Positions 13,264-26,168 of a stretch of DNA of 64,000 bases are shown here, in pieces. Location: assembly GCA_905183005.1 (NCBI GenBank), contig CAJJDO010000161.1, positions 124,001 through 188,000 of the forward strand, written 5' to 3'. A model generated the notes under the pieces. That model was not told the origin of the DNA and made no database searches. It saw only the letters and a list, made by a program, of their open reading frames with translations. The translations under genes and the position numbers were made by a program. Every line of letters starts with the position of its first letter. The stretch's first letter is position 1. The DNA comes from Paramecium pentaurelia (Eukaryota > Ciliophora > Oligohymenophorea > Peniculida > Parameciidae).

Positions 13264-15315
13264 TCATTAAATTTTATTAATTTTGTTTTTATTAGAACTA
13301 TTAAAAATTTTATTTTGATCTGAATTTGGTACAAAATTCTATTTTTAACAATATTGTATAGGAAAATTATGAGGTTTTGATATGCTTGGTTCTTATTTCT
13401 TTGATAATTAAGAATTTTTTCCATTTGTTTTTGTATATTTGATAATTTAATTGGTGCTACATATATTGTAAAATTAAAAGGTGTTGCTTGTATCAATTTG
13501 AGTGTTGTTTATAAAAAAATCACAATTTTCAAGACCTAAACATATAACAGAGTCTTTAATACAATAATCCTCATATACATCATCAGTAAGTATTATTTAG
13601 TTTTAATCTTAAAATTGAATTTAAAATTTATTTAATATAAAAATTTCTATTTAGTTTTTCTAATTCATCTCTAATTCTCTAGATATATACTGATCATCAT
13701 GTATATCAACTTAATTTGATTTAATTTAAATCCTTGCCTAATCATTCTCTTTTATATATTCTTTTTATATTTTTTCACGTAACCACTTAACAGTATTATC
13801 TTTTGAAGTTTACAATTTTATTTTTTCATTAATTGGATAAATCAATATTTCAAAAGTAATATAATCAATTTTTTTGAATTCAAACAATATATTCAAAGAT
13901 TAAATTTCAAGATCCGTAATTGATTTATATTAAATAGTAGAATCATCCACAAATATAGAGTACTCTTTAGGTATTGAATATTATTGTTTAATATCTTTCT
14001 CTATTTATTTTAAAGTGTTAGTTATTGAGACATTTTAGGTATATTCTTGATATAAATATTTGAATCGTAACTGTTAGGTTTCTTTATAACTTACAATATT
14101 TTTCATTATCGAACCTTTTTTTTATATTGTAAACTCTATTTTTAATTCAGTTTCCTTATCCTAAATCAAATTTGAAAGAAAAGTATTATCATTAATTTAC
14201 TTTTCTTATAAAAAATATGAAATATCAAATTTATCTATTTTATTTGATGGAATTAAGATCCTATCTAAATTATTAATTTGTTATGAGGGATTTAAAGGTG
14301 TAGTCTTAATTTAAGAAGGATTTCTTTTATTTACTAGTATAATAGTTAAAATAGAATTATTATTCAATTAGTTATTGTAGGTTTCTTTAGTTTTTTAATT
14401 AGACTTATTTGAAGTATTGATATGTTAATTGGTGATTATAATTGTACTATTATTTAATATCATTTCATCTATAATCAAAGCTTAATGAATTAATGTCATT
14501 TATCCATACTATAAATCAAAATCCATATCTTCATTTAAATTGAATTCACTTTTGATTAATTCACATAAACTACTTACTTTTTCTTAAGAATTAATTTTAA
14601 TCATCTTTGATCTACCATCATTCAATTTAATCAAGTATTATGGTTCATTTATTATTTCTATTTGAAAATCATAAATATAAGGATATAATTAATATAGTTC
14701 CAGATCGTAATCAATAATTTTATTTAAGTATTAGAATTATATAATTTCATTTATTGATCTTTTCCCTCTTATATAAGTGATCATTTTATGAACCTTCCAA
14801 GTAGATGGTATCTACTCTTAAAACCGTAAATTTTTGAATGTAAAACTTGCAGATAATAAAATTTAGATATCAACATGACTATTATTTGTTATTCCTGTTT
14901 CAAACCACATATTTTGTAATTTATAAGGTCCATTAATGCATAAAATATTGATTTCATATTCTTTATATGATTTTTTTAATTTCGATTTGATTATATTCTC
15001 GTACTTTCTTATTTATTCGATGTAGTCAACTTGTAGAGTAAAATTTTGATAATCACAAACACAATTGATCTATAATAATTAAGAATAATAAAAATAAAGT
15101 TCATCTTATTACCTTATTCCTTATGCTTGGATTGACTTATTGAAATCAAGTTCTTTATTTTTGAACATTAATTTAGTTTTCATAGTTGAAATTGAATTTT
15201 AAGGAAATAATTTCTCAGAAATTTAATGGCAAATTGAATAAGGAGTTCGGTGTTGGTCTTAATCAATTTATTAAATTTGATTTACTTGTGGGATTACAAT
15301 TTTTAAGTAATTCAT
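13264..15315 (-). CDS. Tandem ubiquitin-like-fold protein (orphan)
   Basis: The minus-strand frame runs from an ATG at 15315-15313 (MNYLKIVIPQ) to a TGA at 13266-13264, about 680 residues. The sequence shows repeating units of 70-100 residues with the look of beta-grasp folds: alternating beta strands, one helix, then an I-x-x-x-x-I-L-x-x-S-T-I-x-I-T-like ending. Examples are MKTKLMFKNKELDF...QDELYFYYS and LIIDEMILNNSTIIITNQ. The gene at 41615-44488 has the same architecture. No catalytic motif is visible and no known family was recognised. The fold call is inference from pattern, not from alignment. A standard-code ORF over the last 250 bp lies in another frame and is not the product. Confidence 0.65.
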
Positions 15316-15413
15316 GATTGAGAGGAAATAATTGTTTAATAATAGAAAGATTAATATTGATTAATTAAAGTATATAAAAATAACTATATGTAGAAATATA
15401 ATATTATAATAAG

Positions 15414-15743
15414 ATGATTAGTGGATCAGCCAATCATGATGGAGAATTTTAGATAAAAATGCTAATATATCATATCAATTCTATTTAGGAAAATCCAAAT
15501 ATATAACTTTCTGTTTATATTAATATAGAAGGACAATTAAATGTCATTATAATTTGATAGAAAAGAAAGTTTCAATTTAAATATCAAGTTGATTGTAGGA
15601 AATAAGTTTTTAATATAATATTTGAATTTATAAAGGAATCAGATTGTTCAACAAACATATTGAATTTAGAATTTGATAAATTCCAAATTTATTTACCTTA
15701 TCTAAGTCTTCTATTCATAGTGGAGATGAGAAAATAAATATGA
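15414..15743 (+). CDS. Orphan small protein, 100 aa
   Basis: The ATG at 15414 and TGA at 15741-15743 enclose a 100-residue protein after removal of a 27-nt intron (15543-15569) that carries an in-frame TGA. The sequence (MISGSANHDGEF...) alternates polar and hydrophobic residues and could be a small beta-rich domain. It starts about 100 bp from the divergent gene ending at 15315. No family recognised. Confidence 0.55.
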
Positions 15744-16220
15744 TGAAGGTTTTTTATATTTATCTTTTTTATTATTGATTGATGAATAGAAAATGATTGA
15801 AATTATGTACAATTTTATATATTTTTAGATATTTTTATATATTCTATCTTTTTAAATTGAATAATTTTTATTGATTTAGTATATCTCATAGTAAACTATA
15901 TTTTAAACTAATTCAAATTTATTTATTTATAATGAATTGTATTATTTTAGAAACATCCTTAGATATTTATTAAAAGGTATATCTCAACAATTTTAAATAA
16001 GTTTAATAAATCTTAACTTTTTAAATAAATTTTATTGTGTAGTATAATTATAATCTAGTATTTTTCCAATTAATGAAAAAGGCATTGAATATACACCGAT
16101 TATATTAAATTTCTGATTATTAATTCATATTCAATAAAAATCTCTATTATAAAATTAATTGAATTAGATGAATCTATAACTTTACAACATTTTTATGGAT
16201 ACTGTTTTTTATTATTTTAT
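15744..16220. other. Intergenic, AT-rich, nothing recognised
   Basis: About 480 bp with TGA in all frames and no intron-sized open blocks. It presumably holds the promoter of the FYVE gene at 16221. Confidence 0.5.
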
Positions 16221-17276
16221 ATGTCTTCTAATAAAAATATAGAGTAATCTCCAGAAACCCAGAGTATAAGAAATTCAATTCGACATTAGTCCTTATATTA
16301 GAGTGTACAAGAATTCTCAGGATATAAAGAAAAAATGTAAGATCTAATGTTACCAAATGTTGAATTTATAGATCCATCAAATTTTAAGAAATAAAATGAA
16401 TGCATAGTTTGTAGCATAGAATTTACTTAGACTAATAGATAGCATCATTGTAGGTAATAATATTGATATTGCAATTTTAGAATGTGTGGAAATTCATGTT
16501 GTGGAGTATGTTCACAAAAAACAATAAATAAGAATAGGGTTTGTGATATTTGTTATATGAAAGCATCTTAAATAACTGCTGAAAAAAAGAGGACAAAATT
16601 TTTACAAACCTTAAAGGAATCTGCAAAAAAATTAAGAAAACATATAGAATAAGCAGAAAAGAAAAAATAAGATTTGAAAGAAGAACGAGATGCTTAATCG
16701 GATAAATCACAGATTGATTTAAGAGTAATAGAAAAAGAGACAGAGGATTATCGATTGAAGTATTCATAAAAAACTTAAGATAAATGTTAATACGAACAAG
16801 AAGTTGAAGAAATAAAAAAAAAAATATTAGAACTTAACACTCTTAAAGAATAAATTTAGTAAGAGTTTTAAGAAAAAGAATAAGAAATACGAGCTTATGA
16901 TACTAATTTATATCTAAGGGATCAAGAATTAAATGATAAAAAGACTTAGTTACAAAGATTAAGATAATAAAAAGAAGAATTAGAAAATATGTCCAATAAA
17001 ATTGAATAAAATCCAGAATTAGTTGAAGAAATAAGTATTCCAGAGCCTATTTAACCAATATAAAAAGAGTAACAATAATAATAATGGTACAACACTAATA
17101 TTGATATTGATGAAATTATGTATGGAAATAGTGATAATTCTAAGGATTCAACAACTTTAATTAAACAAGAATTACCTCAATAATAACCAAAAAAATAAAA
17201 TCCTAAAACACCAAGTCAAACAAAAGAAAATAATGAAAATGAAAATGAAGATAAATATAAATGTATTATTTTCTGA
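16221..17276 (+). CDS. FYVE-type zinc-finger protein with long coiled coil
   Basis: The spliced protein is 342 residues, with one 27-nt intron at 16454-16480 lying inside the zinc finger. Residues about 60-110 carry the FYVE cysteine pattern: CIVCSIEF, then HHCRMCGNSCCGVC across the splice junction, then RVCDIC. The (R/K)HHCR-x-CG core that binds phosphatidylinositol 3-phosphate is present as RQHHCRMCG; the usual upstream WxxD is not obvious. Residues 115-280 are Lys/Glu/Gln-rich and strongly coiled-coil. The tail is Gln/Asn-rich. A role on PI3P-positive endosomal membranes is inferred from the family. The TGA lies 20 bp from the convergent stop of VTA1. Confidence 0.85.
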
Positions 17277-17296
17277 TTTACAATATTAAGTGATTA

Positions 17297-17664
17297 TCAC
17301 TAACTATCTAATAATTATTATATCATGCTTAATGATTTTTGAATTTAGTCTTTGGCATTTTAATATTTTTTAAAATCTACTTCTGAAATAGCTTATTATA
17401 AAACACTTTTAACTTAGTTTCTCGTTTATGATTATTCAATTGGTGTTAATTTATTTATTTATGTCACTCCTTATTATGCTAAAATAATTATATAAACATT
17501 ACTTTAAGGTTGCTATTATGATTATATTTATTATTAATTTATTGATTAAGGTTATTAAGGTATTTATGATAATTATGGTATTTAGGGTTATTATGGTTGT
17601 TATGGCTAATATGGCTATTATGGTTATTATTATTATTTTAACTATTATTATTATTATAACAAGA

Positions 17665-17709
<45 letters not shown>

Positions 17710-18453
17710 GTTATTACTATTGCTATTATTATTACTATTATGGCAAATTTTAGGGAGTTTATATTTAAGGAGCTACAGGTTTTACAGTCTATAATGGTTG
17801 TTAATTAATTGCTTATTTATCTTAATATTATTATTATTATTATTGAATTTAATTCTACTATTGATGTTGTGACTTTTAAATTTATTATTAGGCAATTTAT
17901 TCAAGTTCCTCTTCAATGGGATCTTTGGGTTTTGGTTTAATCAATGTAGGATCCTTAATTTTTTTATGTTATTCCACCATCTTAAATTTTGCATACTTTT
18001 CTATAAACATTAAAGTTAAATTTACGCTTTTCTTATTAATCTTAAGTCAGTGGTTCAAAGTATTGAAGTACTTCTATGGACTTTTGAACTGACCCAAACA
18101 TATGCAAGAGTTCTTAGGAAACCTCTCCATCCCTTTCTCTAGTGTCTGCATCATAGAAGAACTTGTAAACAAACTCTGTATAATGCTTTTTGTTCTCTTC
18201 TTTATTTTATAATTAAGGATTCTAAGCTTTTAGACCCTCCAACTCGTTTATTAATTATTAGAGCATTTATAAGTAATTCTTTAGAAAATTTAATTAGAAT
18301 TAATACCTATTGTTGAGTTTTTTTGTAGAGTGCATGTAATTTTTATGCAACATAGGCTTTTGCAATATATCCGAAAGTGATATTAAAACTACCAAGTTGT
18401 TAAGAGTGCTGGATTAGGGCTTGTATTTGTTTGAATTCTGGATTTTATTGCAT
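17297..18453 (-). CDS. VTA1: VTA1/LIP5 homologue (Vps4 cofactor) with polyglutamine linker
   Basis: Two introns (28 nt at 18279-18306, 25 nt at 18001-18025) give a 367-residue protein. The N-terminal 165 residues match the tandem MIT domain of VTA1: FKQIQALIQHSQQL at the start, FFYDADTRERDGE in the middle and KYAKFKMVEQHKKIKDPT at the end. The C-terminal about 40 residues match the Vps4-binding domain (VKSVLQQAISEVDFKKYQNA). VTA1 stimulates the Vps4 ATPase that takes ESCRT-III apart. The linker is extremely Gln/Pro-rich and includes a run of 14 or more Gln, encoded by TAA repeats. Standard-code software would see the linker as wall-to-wall stops. The start codon is 68 bp from the divergent start of CFAP44. 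Confidence 0.88.
17664..17710. repeat. (ATT/TAA)n microsatellite coding for polyglutamine
   Basis: About 15 nearly perfect ATT units on the plus strand read as TAA codons on the minus strand, that is Gln in this code, inside the VTA1 linker. Imperfect units extend the tract on both sides (17500-17760). Confidence 0.9.
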
Positions 18454-18521
18454 GAATAAATAATTAATATATATATTAATATGTATTAAGGGGAAATAGT
18501 AATAATAATTTTAAAAAAGAA

Positions 18522-21500
18522 ATGGATGAAGATTAGAAAGAATAAAGTAATGAGATTTAAATGAAACGGGCAGATTCTTAGTCAGGAGTACTAGATATGT
18601 AACCACCTTAGATAGGTGTAGAATAAGCAGCTTAGCAAGTACAGGAGGCGGATTAGGAAGATGATGATTGTAAGTTTGATTTTCTATTTTTAAATTAGAA
18701 GTTGTATAGACTTAAGTAGTGTAGGGAGATCAATAGGTAGTTTAAAAGAATGGAACTTAGAATGGAGCCCAGAATGGAATGAATTCTCAATCTAATATTC
18801 ATTAATCAGCAATAATAAATAAACATGTGTAGGACATGTTGGATTAATCAGTTTATTAAGTTCCAGGGTAAATTGAAGAAGATTAAGCAAAGGAGGAACC
18901 AGCTAATCCTATATTAGATTTATTAGCTGAAGATTACTACCCTCCAAATGATTGGCAGGCAGAAAATCAAGAATAGATACAACCTTTGATTCATCCTGAC
19001 ACAATTTAATTCCATGATTGCTTTGGAATGGATTCAAATAAGAAAAGCAATTTGTGGTTGATAGATTCATAAACTTTTGTGTATGCAAGTAGTATCAGTT
19101 ACCATTTTTATAATTTTGTATAAGGAACAAATGAGATATTTTTCAGTAGAGATGGAGGTGGTATAGGAAGTGTAGCAGTCCACCCATCAAGAAAATATTA
19201 TTCAGTGGCAGAGAAAGGAACATTTCCTAATGTTTATATCTATGATGTGACTCATAGATTGTATAGAATATTGATGAAGGGAACTGAAAGATCATATTCA
19301 AATTCAAGTTTTTCTAAGGATGGAGATAAATTTGCAACTGTAGGTTCTTCTCCTGATTATTAAATCTGCATTTGGGATTGGAGATAAGAGAAGATTTTAT
19401 TAAAGGCTAAAGCATTTTCATAGGAAGTTTATAAAGTAGGATTTTCTGAATATAATGTGAATTAATTGTCTACAAGTGGTATGGGTCATATTAAATTTTG
19501 GAAGGTGGCAGAAACATTTACAGGACTTAAATTAAAAGGTGAAATTGCAAAGTTTGGTTAAGTGGAATTATCAGATGTGTATGCTTTTTATCCATTTCCT
19601 GATGGTAAAGTATTGAGTGGAACTGAATATGGTCGTTTAATTTTATGGGAAGGTAATGTAATAAAAGTGGTCATTGGAATTTCTGAAGAGGAACCATGTC
19701 ATAAAGGAGCTATTGAATCTATATTTTTATATAAGGATTGTATAATAAGTGGTGGAAAGGATGGATTTCTACGATCTTGGAAATTAACAGAATTGGATCA
19801 AGCTGAAGGAGATGATTAACTCAATTATTTCACTTAACCTTAAAAATCATTAGAATTGGTTGATGATGGAGAAAATGCACAAATAATTTAAGTAGTTACT
19901 GATGAGCATTTTTGGTTAGTTGGTGATTAAGGAGGTAGAGTTTGGAGAGTTGATTGGGAAACAGGAAAGAAGGAAATAGTATATAGAAACAATTCTGGTG
20001 CCTATTTGGATCTTTCACCTTCTCCTTAATTAAATGCTGCAATAACTGTTGGTGATGATGGAGCAATTACATTGTGGGATTATGTTAAGAGTGAATAAAC
20101 ATACAAACGTAAATTTGCTAAGAAAGCTACTTGTATCTAATGGATGCCATTTACTATGACTAATAAAGGTAGGGTAATTGTTGTTGGATATAGTAATGGT
20201 ATTGTTAGATTTTTATTGCTCAATTAGGATAATTTTATTTTATTAAATGTTTAAAAAGTACATCCAAATCCTATTTAAAAAATAATTGTAGCTAGTAATA
20301 CAAATTATGTAGCTGTTTTATCAACAAAAGGTGAGATCTTCTTTCTTAAATATTCTGATTCCAATATTCAAGATATATAAGCATATTGTTTATGGGAAAC
20401 AAAACTTAGTATAAATGATTTTTGTTTTGATAAAACTGGAACTAAAATTTTGATGGCATGCAAAGATGGTTATCTTTATGAAGCTGTAGTACCAAATGAT
20501 GTTGATAATAGTGAAAATTATCTATAAGAATTTAATGCTAATAAATATTTAGTTAGAATGATGGAATCTTAAAAACCTAAAAAAGAAGATCTTGATTTAT
20601 AATTTCTTATGAAATTAAAGGATGATAAAATGCCAGATGTAGAGTGGGATCCTGCTAGTGTAATGAATGTTGCATATTATGGAGATAAGGTATTTTGTAC
20701 TGCAGAGGGAAAATATTTAGGTTGTTGTTACATTATAGATCTTAATAAAGATAGACCAATAGAAATGATTCCAATATAAAAAATGTAGACTTTTCATTTG
20801 GATTATAAAGATGATGTATTGACAATAGGATATAAAAATGGATAATGGGATGTTCGTCATAAAACAGATTTTAATAAATAGATTAATAAATAATCTCATG
20901 ATATGGATTATGGTCGTGTTCGTAAAGTAAGTTTAACTTTTGATAGAACAGGAGTTTTAAGTGTAAGTGATGATGGAACATTCTATGTTTATAAAATAGA
21001 TTTCTAAAGTTTTTTAATGTAATTGAGTGGTACTGAAATTACAGAATTCTAATACCCAGAATTTACAATGGGAATCAATAGTGGAACATTTGCAGAAGAA
21101 ATTCCCTCTGAAGAAGCTCAAGATATTTTAGATGATACTATATATTCAATATAATAAGCAAAATTGTTAGCTGAAGAAGATAATCGTAGAAATGAGGCTA
21201 ATAAAAAGAAAGAGACTGTTAAATCACGTATTTTGTAATTAAGAGAATAATTCTCTTAAATGAGACAGAAGAATCAGACAGCAGAAGATGCTGCCAAATT
21301 GACTGAGGATGAATTATGTGTGGATCCTGAATATAAATAGATGTTGTTGGATAGAGTAGCAGAAGATGTAGAGGAAACCAGGTTAGAATTAGAGTGGGAT
21401 AGAACTTTAGCAAAAATGAAAGCTGATAAATTAAAAGCATATATGATTGATGAACTTGAAATAGACAAATTTATGGTTAAAGGATTCAGAAATTAGGCTT

Positions 21501-23856
21501 CTGTTTAGACATTCAAAGTCAAAAAATTAAGCAATTTTCTTATTGAATAATTGAAAGAAACCTATCGTTTAATAGAAGAGGAACGAAAGAATTAAGAAAA
21601 TCAACCTTAAATTGAGAATAAAACTTAAGAGAAAATTTAAGCATAATCTCAAGTCAAGATTACTGCAGTTGATATGAAAGAAGATTAGTAAAAGGCTACA
21701 ATTTAATAAATGGATCCTGATTAAAAAGTGCCATAAGCAAAATTGGAGAGGGAAAGATTACGTTAAGAAGAGGAAAGAATTAAGAAGGAGTAAGAATTGC
21801 TTGAGAAATCAAAACCTATTGAATTGGCAAAACCAGAAAATGCTCCAGATATTTAAGAAGCTATCAAATAATATGGTGATTATAAATTAAAGAGTTCTCC
21901 TAATTATGAAGTACCTGATAATTAAAGGATGAATGTAAGTAAGAAAAGAAAACATATGTATATGTTAGAAGAATTTATTTATAATACTAAATTGAAATTC
22001 AATTAATAATTATTAAATTTAAAAAAAAGAAAAGTTAATTTGATAGATAAAATTAAAAAATATAATTAATAAATAAAGAAGATCAATGAATAATTGGGAA
22101 AATAAGAACAATTATTCTAACCAGAAATTGATAAAGAATTAGAAGATCCTCATAGTTTTATGGAAATTAGTGATGAATAAATTAATGAATTTATTAGTAA
22201 ATTGTAATAATAATAATAAAAGAAGGATGAGTAAAAGAGAATTGCTCCTGCTCAAATTTCAAAACCAGCTGAATAAAATTAAATTAAGACAAGAAAGGGA
22301 ATTAGAGTTTAATAATCAAGTTTAGAAGAAGAGATGAAGACTATTCAAGATATGGTATTAAATGCAGAAAAATAAAGAATGATTGAAGAGATGTAGGAAG
22401 AAATAATTCAATTTGATAAAGATGTTGTTAAATGTTAAAATGAAAAGAATGTTCTTGAAAGTGATATGTTGATAGCTTAAATGAAATTAGTAACATATTA
22501 TTAAGAATTAATCATTTTAGAAGATATGGAAGATTTTGATAATAAATTAATAAAGGAAGTTTTAGATTTTAAAAAGGAAAAATAAAATTTGGAATAATAA
22601 GTTGAGAAGATTTTGGAGAATCTTGCAACATTATAGAAGAAGGAATAATAAAATGATAAAGATTTAATAGAATAATTAAAGGCATGGAAAGAATTAGTAC
22701 ATCCTGATGATGAATAAAAGAGAAATAAAATTCATGATTATTATCGTAAGAAATTCAAAAGAGAAATGTTAAAGAGATTGAAGAAATAATAAGAGAAGGA
22801 ACATTCTGATTCTGAAGAGAATGAAGATGATGAAGAAAATGAAGATGATAATGATGATGATATTGTATCTGATGATGATGAAGAAGAAAAACCTGATATC
22901 TCTCCTGTTGAATAAGATCCAAAAGTCAGAGATGTTATTGAGAAAATATGTGGATTAGAAGAATAACAAGATAATTTCAAATAGGAAAAAATATAAAATG
23001 AATAATAAAAGTCTAAATTAGCTAATAAGATTGCTTAGAATGATATATATTTAAAGAGAGCTAATGATGATTTGACATAATATTAAAGGAAGAAATTGTA
23101 AAGAGTTAATTAATTGGATGTTAGTTTTGTATTGAAATTATCATAAGTTTAAAATCTTAATGATTAAAAGTAATTACCTGCTGATCTTAATAAATCCATA
23201 TTATTTACTGAATATGATTTCTTCAAACTTTGTAAAAGAGTTATTGAATTGAAACATGAACAAGGAAAAATTACAAAATAAAAAGCTTAAAAAGATAAAA
23301 CCAAGAAAATGTAAGAGAAAGAAATTAAATTAAAAGATCTTAGAATTGAAGATTTGAATAAAAAATATGAAGAAAAACATATGCTTAAATTTGGAGATAT
23401 TATTGATCTCAAAATACTTGATGCTTTAGAACCAACTAAAGCAGTTTTAGATATGAGAGCATAATTCAATTTAGAAGAAAAAGAAGCTCAAAGAAAAGTT
23501 TCTAGAGCTAAGGAAGAATTGTCTAAAGTGAAATAATAATTATTAGAAGTGAAGAGAGAAAATACTAAGATTTTTACAAATATAACAAAATTAGGAAAAT
23601 AACAAATGGATTTAAGTAAAAAACTAACTTCTGGAAATAAATAATTGTTTAAGGGTGATAATAAAGAGAAAAGATCAGATATGGATAGTGATAGATAGAG
23701 TTTAGAGGATCTTGTTAAATTTTTAGGTAAAGAGATTGAAGACTTAAAGAATGAGATTGGATTATATAAAAAGAAAGGTATATTATTATCTATAAATTAG
23801 GTGGACATATATATACAAGTATTACATAAACAAATCAAAACTTTGTTTAAAGATGA
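18522..23856 (+). CDS. CFAP44: CFAP44 (WDR52) axonemal WD40 / coiled-coil protein
   Basis: The spliced protein is about 1,760 residues, close to the human 1,854. Introns are at 18670-18698 (29 nt) and 23778-23800 (23 nt). After an acidic Gln-rich N-terminus, WD40 repeats fill roughly residues 130-800, with family-specific blocks such as VHPSRKYYSVAEKGTFPN, GSSPDYQICIWDW, FSQEVYKVGFS and PDGKVLSGTEYGRLILWEG. The rest is long coiled coil with an acidic stretch around 22800-22880. The C-terminus GGHIYT is conserved in the family and is made by the last intron. Known members, with CFAP43, form the tether of inner dynein arms to the doublet microtubule in motile cilia. The gene is convergent with CEP19 (29 bp). 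Confidence 0.95.
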
Positions 23857-23885
23857 TATCTAAATCCAATTATTATTAAAAAAAA

Positions 23886-24812
23886 TCAAACTATATCATA
23901 ATCATCTTCATCATCCATATCCCATTGATTTTGAGCTGAAGGCTTGAAATCCTTTTGTACATCATATTTATAATTTTTATCTCCTGGTTTAACAGAATTT
24001 TTCTTATACATAGATTCCATAATTTCTTTGTGTTTTTTTAATTCTTCAGTTGTCATCTTATTTAAATTCAATTGATTATATCCCATTTTTTAATAGAGCA
24101 TTTTATATTATTCATCTGTAATTTCATCATCTGATTCCTCTTCATAATTTTATTCATAACATTCTTCATCTTCATCTTCATCATCATCTTCTAAAACAGG
24201 TTATTTACCTTTTTAATTTTTCATAGCATAATTATATAAATCCTCTTCAGACATACCATAGTCTTCAATATCCTTTTATAATTTAGATTATGTTTTAGAC
24301 ATATTTGTTGATGCTTAAGTAGAAGAACTCATAGGTCTTGTTGAACTTGTTGGTCGTTATAAAGTAGCATTTGCATTTACATTTGGTTTTGTAATTTATA
24401 ATCTTTTTTAAATCTTTCCAATTAACTCTATTTTATTGATATAACATTTGCTTACCCAACAATTACTTTTCTGGAATCTTATTACTCATAAAGTACATAG
24501 CATGTTTCTTCTTTAAATACTCTAAAGCATGATTAGCTGGAGTATCAGGTTTCATTTTAAGTAGTTTCATTTTATGATGATATAATTTTCCTGAGGATGG
24601 TTATAAGTATTCAACAACTAATAAATATTAATTGAATATTAACTGATCATTGGAGGATCAAATCTAATTGCTAATCTTTTAGGTTCCATATTCGATAACT
24701 TTTTACTCTTATCTCCTGTATCATTCTTCTTTGTTCCTCCTCCTGTAGTAGTCTTTTAATTTATATCAAAATTATATGGGTCTTTTGTTGCAGTTTTAGC
24801 AAAATTATACAT
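23886..24812 (-). CDS. CEP19: CEP19 homologue (basal body / ciliogenesis)
   Basis: Two introns (26 nt at 24618-24643 and 28 nt at 24428-24455) give 290 residues. The N-terminal match is clear: KRLAIRFDPPMI, then GKLYHHKMKL and HALEYLKKKHAMYF. The C-terminal signature is NLNKMTTEELKKHKEIMES followed by NYKYDVQKDF and an acidic tail ending DDYDIV. The spacer (about residues 120-220) is Ser/Thr/Gln-rich then strongly acidic, making this protein longer than human CEP19 (about 165 residues). In animals CEP19 acts with FGFR1OP/CEP350 at the distal mother centriole and recruits RABL2. Its start codon is only 30 bp from that of the divergent F-box-like gene. Confidence 0.85.
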
Positions 24813-24842
24813 AAAATATTAACTTACAGATTTAAATTATTA

Positions 24843-26091
24843 ATGGGACAAAATAATTGTACTCCTAACATACCTGGATTGGAAAATTGTTATGCAAGAT
24901 AAGAGTAAACAGATGAAAATAAATATCCTTATTTAGTAGCTAATAAACATAGATTGGCAGAATCATAAAATTCATAAATTTTTGAATTATATCAAAAATA
25001 ACAAGATCAACTTAGATGTTATTTATAGTCTTCTCGTTAATTATCTTAATCTACTAGACGTAATTATGAATTTGAAGGACGTTTTCTTAAACTTCCATCA
25101 CATCTCATATGTCACATTATGTATTTTGTTATTGATGATTATCTAAACTTATTATTAGTTAATACTTTATGGTATACAAGATTAAATGAAGCTTTTTCAA
25201 AAACTGTTAGTATAGTTGATGAAAAATTTTAATAATCACATTCCTTTTTAAAATTAAAGTAATCAAAAAATGCTTTTTAAACTTTTCAATTTGGAAGACA
25301 ATAAGGTTTCAGATTAGATAGATGTCTAATTGCAGAAATCACTCCTGGAATTGAAAGTAGCATCTAATATTTATTAGAGATTCGATTGTTAAAATATCAT
25401 ACAATTACCTCTGTAAAGGATAAGAAAAAGCTGTTTGTTACAAATTTGCAATCCTAAGAAAGAATACTGTAAGAACCATATGGATTGGAGTTGATTAAAG
25501 CACTGTAATAATCTATATTATTATTTCTATAGAATATATATGATAAACAAACAATTCCTATAATCTAACCAGTCTTACCCTTTTGTGTTGGAGATTACAT
25601 CAAAATTCCATTTACTTTATTGAATCTTTAAGGATAAGTAAATTTATAAAGTATTAAATGGAATAAACCATAAATTGAAAAACTTGATGTAGGCATTTTT
25701 GGAAGTATCATTAATCTAATCTATAAATTTAATAGATCCCAAACATGTTTCAATGTAACCACCTTCTAGATTCGAACCTAAAGATGCAGATTGGACTTTA
25801 TTTTAATACTTTAATCATCCTATGAAGAAATGCTTTGATAATTTTTAGCAAATTAAATTAAAAGAGTGTAGATGTTGTGGTAATGGATTAGTTATAAATC
25901 GTATGAATTACACATGTGTTTCAGAGGGATAACTCATGTTTCCATAATTAAATATGAAAATGATTGTTAAATAGGGTTGTATAACAAATCAAATTAATCG
26001 AGCTACTGTTAGTTATGAATTGGATAATACTTTAGAATTAAGAATAGGAGATTTATTAACACTATACTATCTAAGAGGAGGAGACTCTTGA
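24843..26091 (+). CDS. F-box-like protein
   Basis: The protein is 405 residues after removing a 31-nt intron at 25705-25735. Residues about 80-120 (FLKLPSHLICHIMYFV, then DDYLNLLLVNTLWYTRL) fit an F-box: LP at the start, an I/L-rich helix and VNxxWY near the end. That would make it a candidate substrate adaptor of an SCF ubiquitin ligase. The C-terminal part has a C-R-C-C-G cluster and another conserved-looking block (ITNQINRATVSYELDN), but no recognised substrate-binding repeat. N-terminal MGQNNC could be N-myristoylated. The function beyond the F-box is unknown. Confidence 0.6.
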
Positions 26092-26168
26092 ATTATAATA
26101 TATATATATATCAGAAGGGATTGTTTAAATAGATTTTTATTTAAATAAATAAATAAAATAATATAATT

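Noticed and set aside
13248..13496. Minus-strand standard-code ORF of 82 aa
   Set aside because: It is out of frame with the long gene at 13264-15315, whose own frame ends at a TGA at 13266-13264.
17518..17808. Plus-strand Ile-rich ORF over the ATT repeat
   Set aside because: It is the mirror of the polyglutamine tract in VTA1. The minus-strand frame has domain matches on both sides of the repeat; the plus-strand frame has none.
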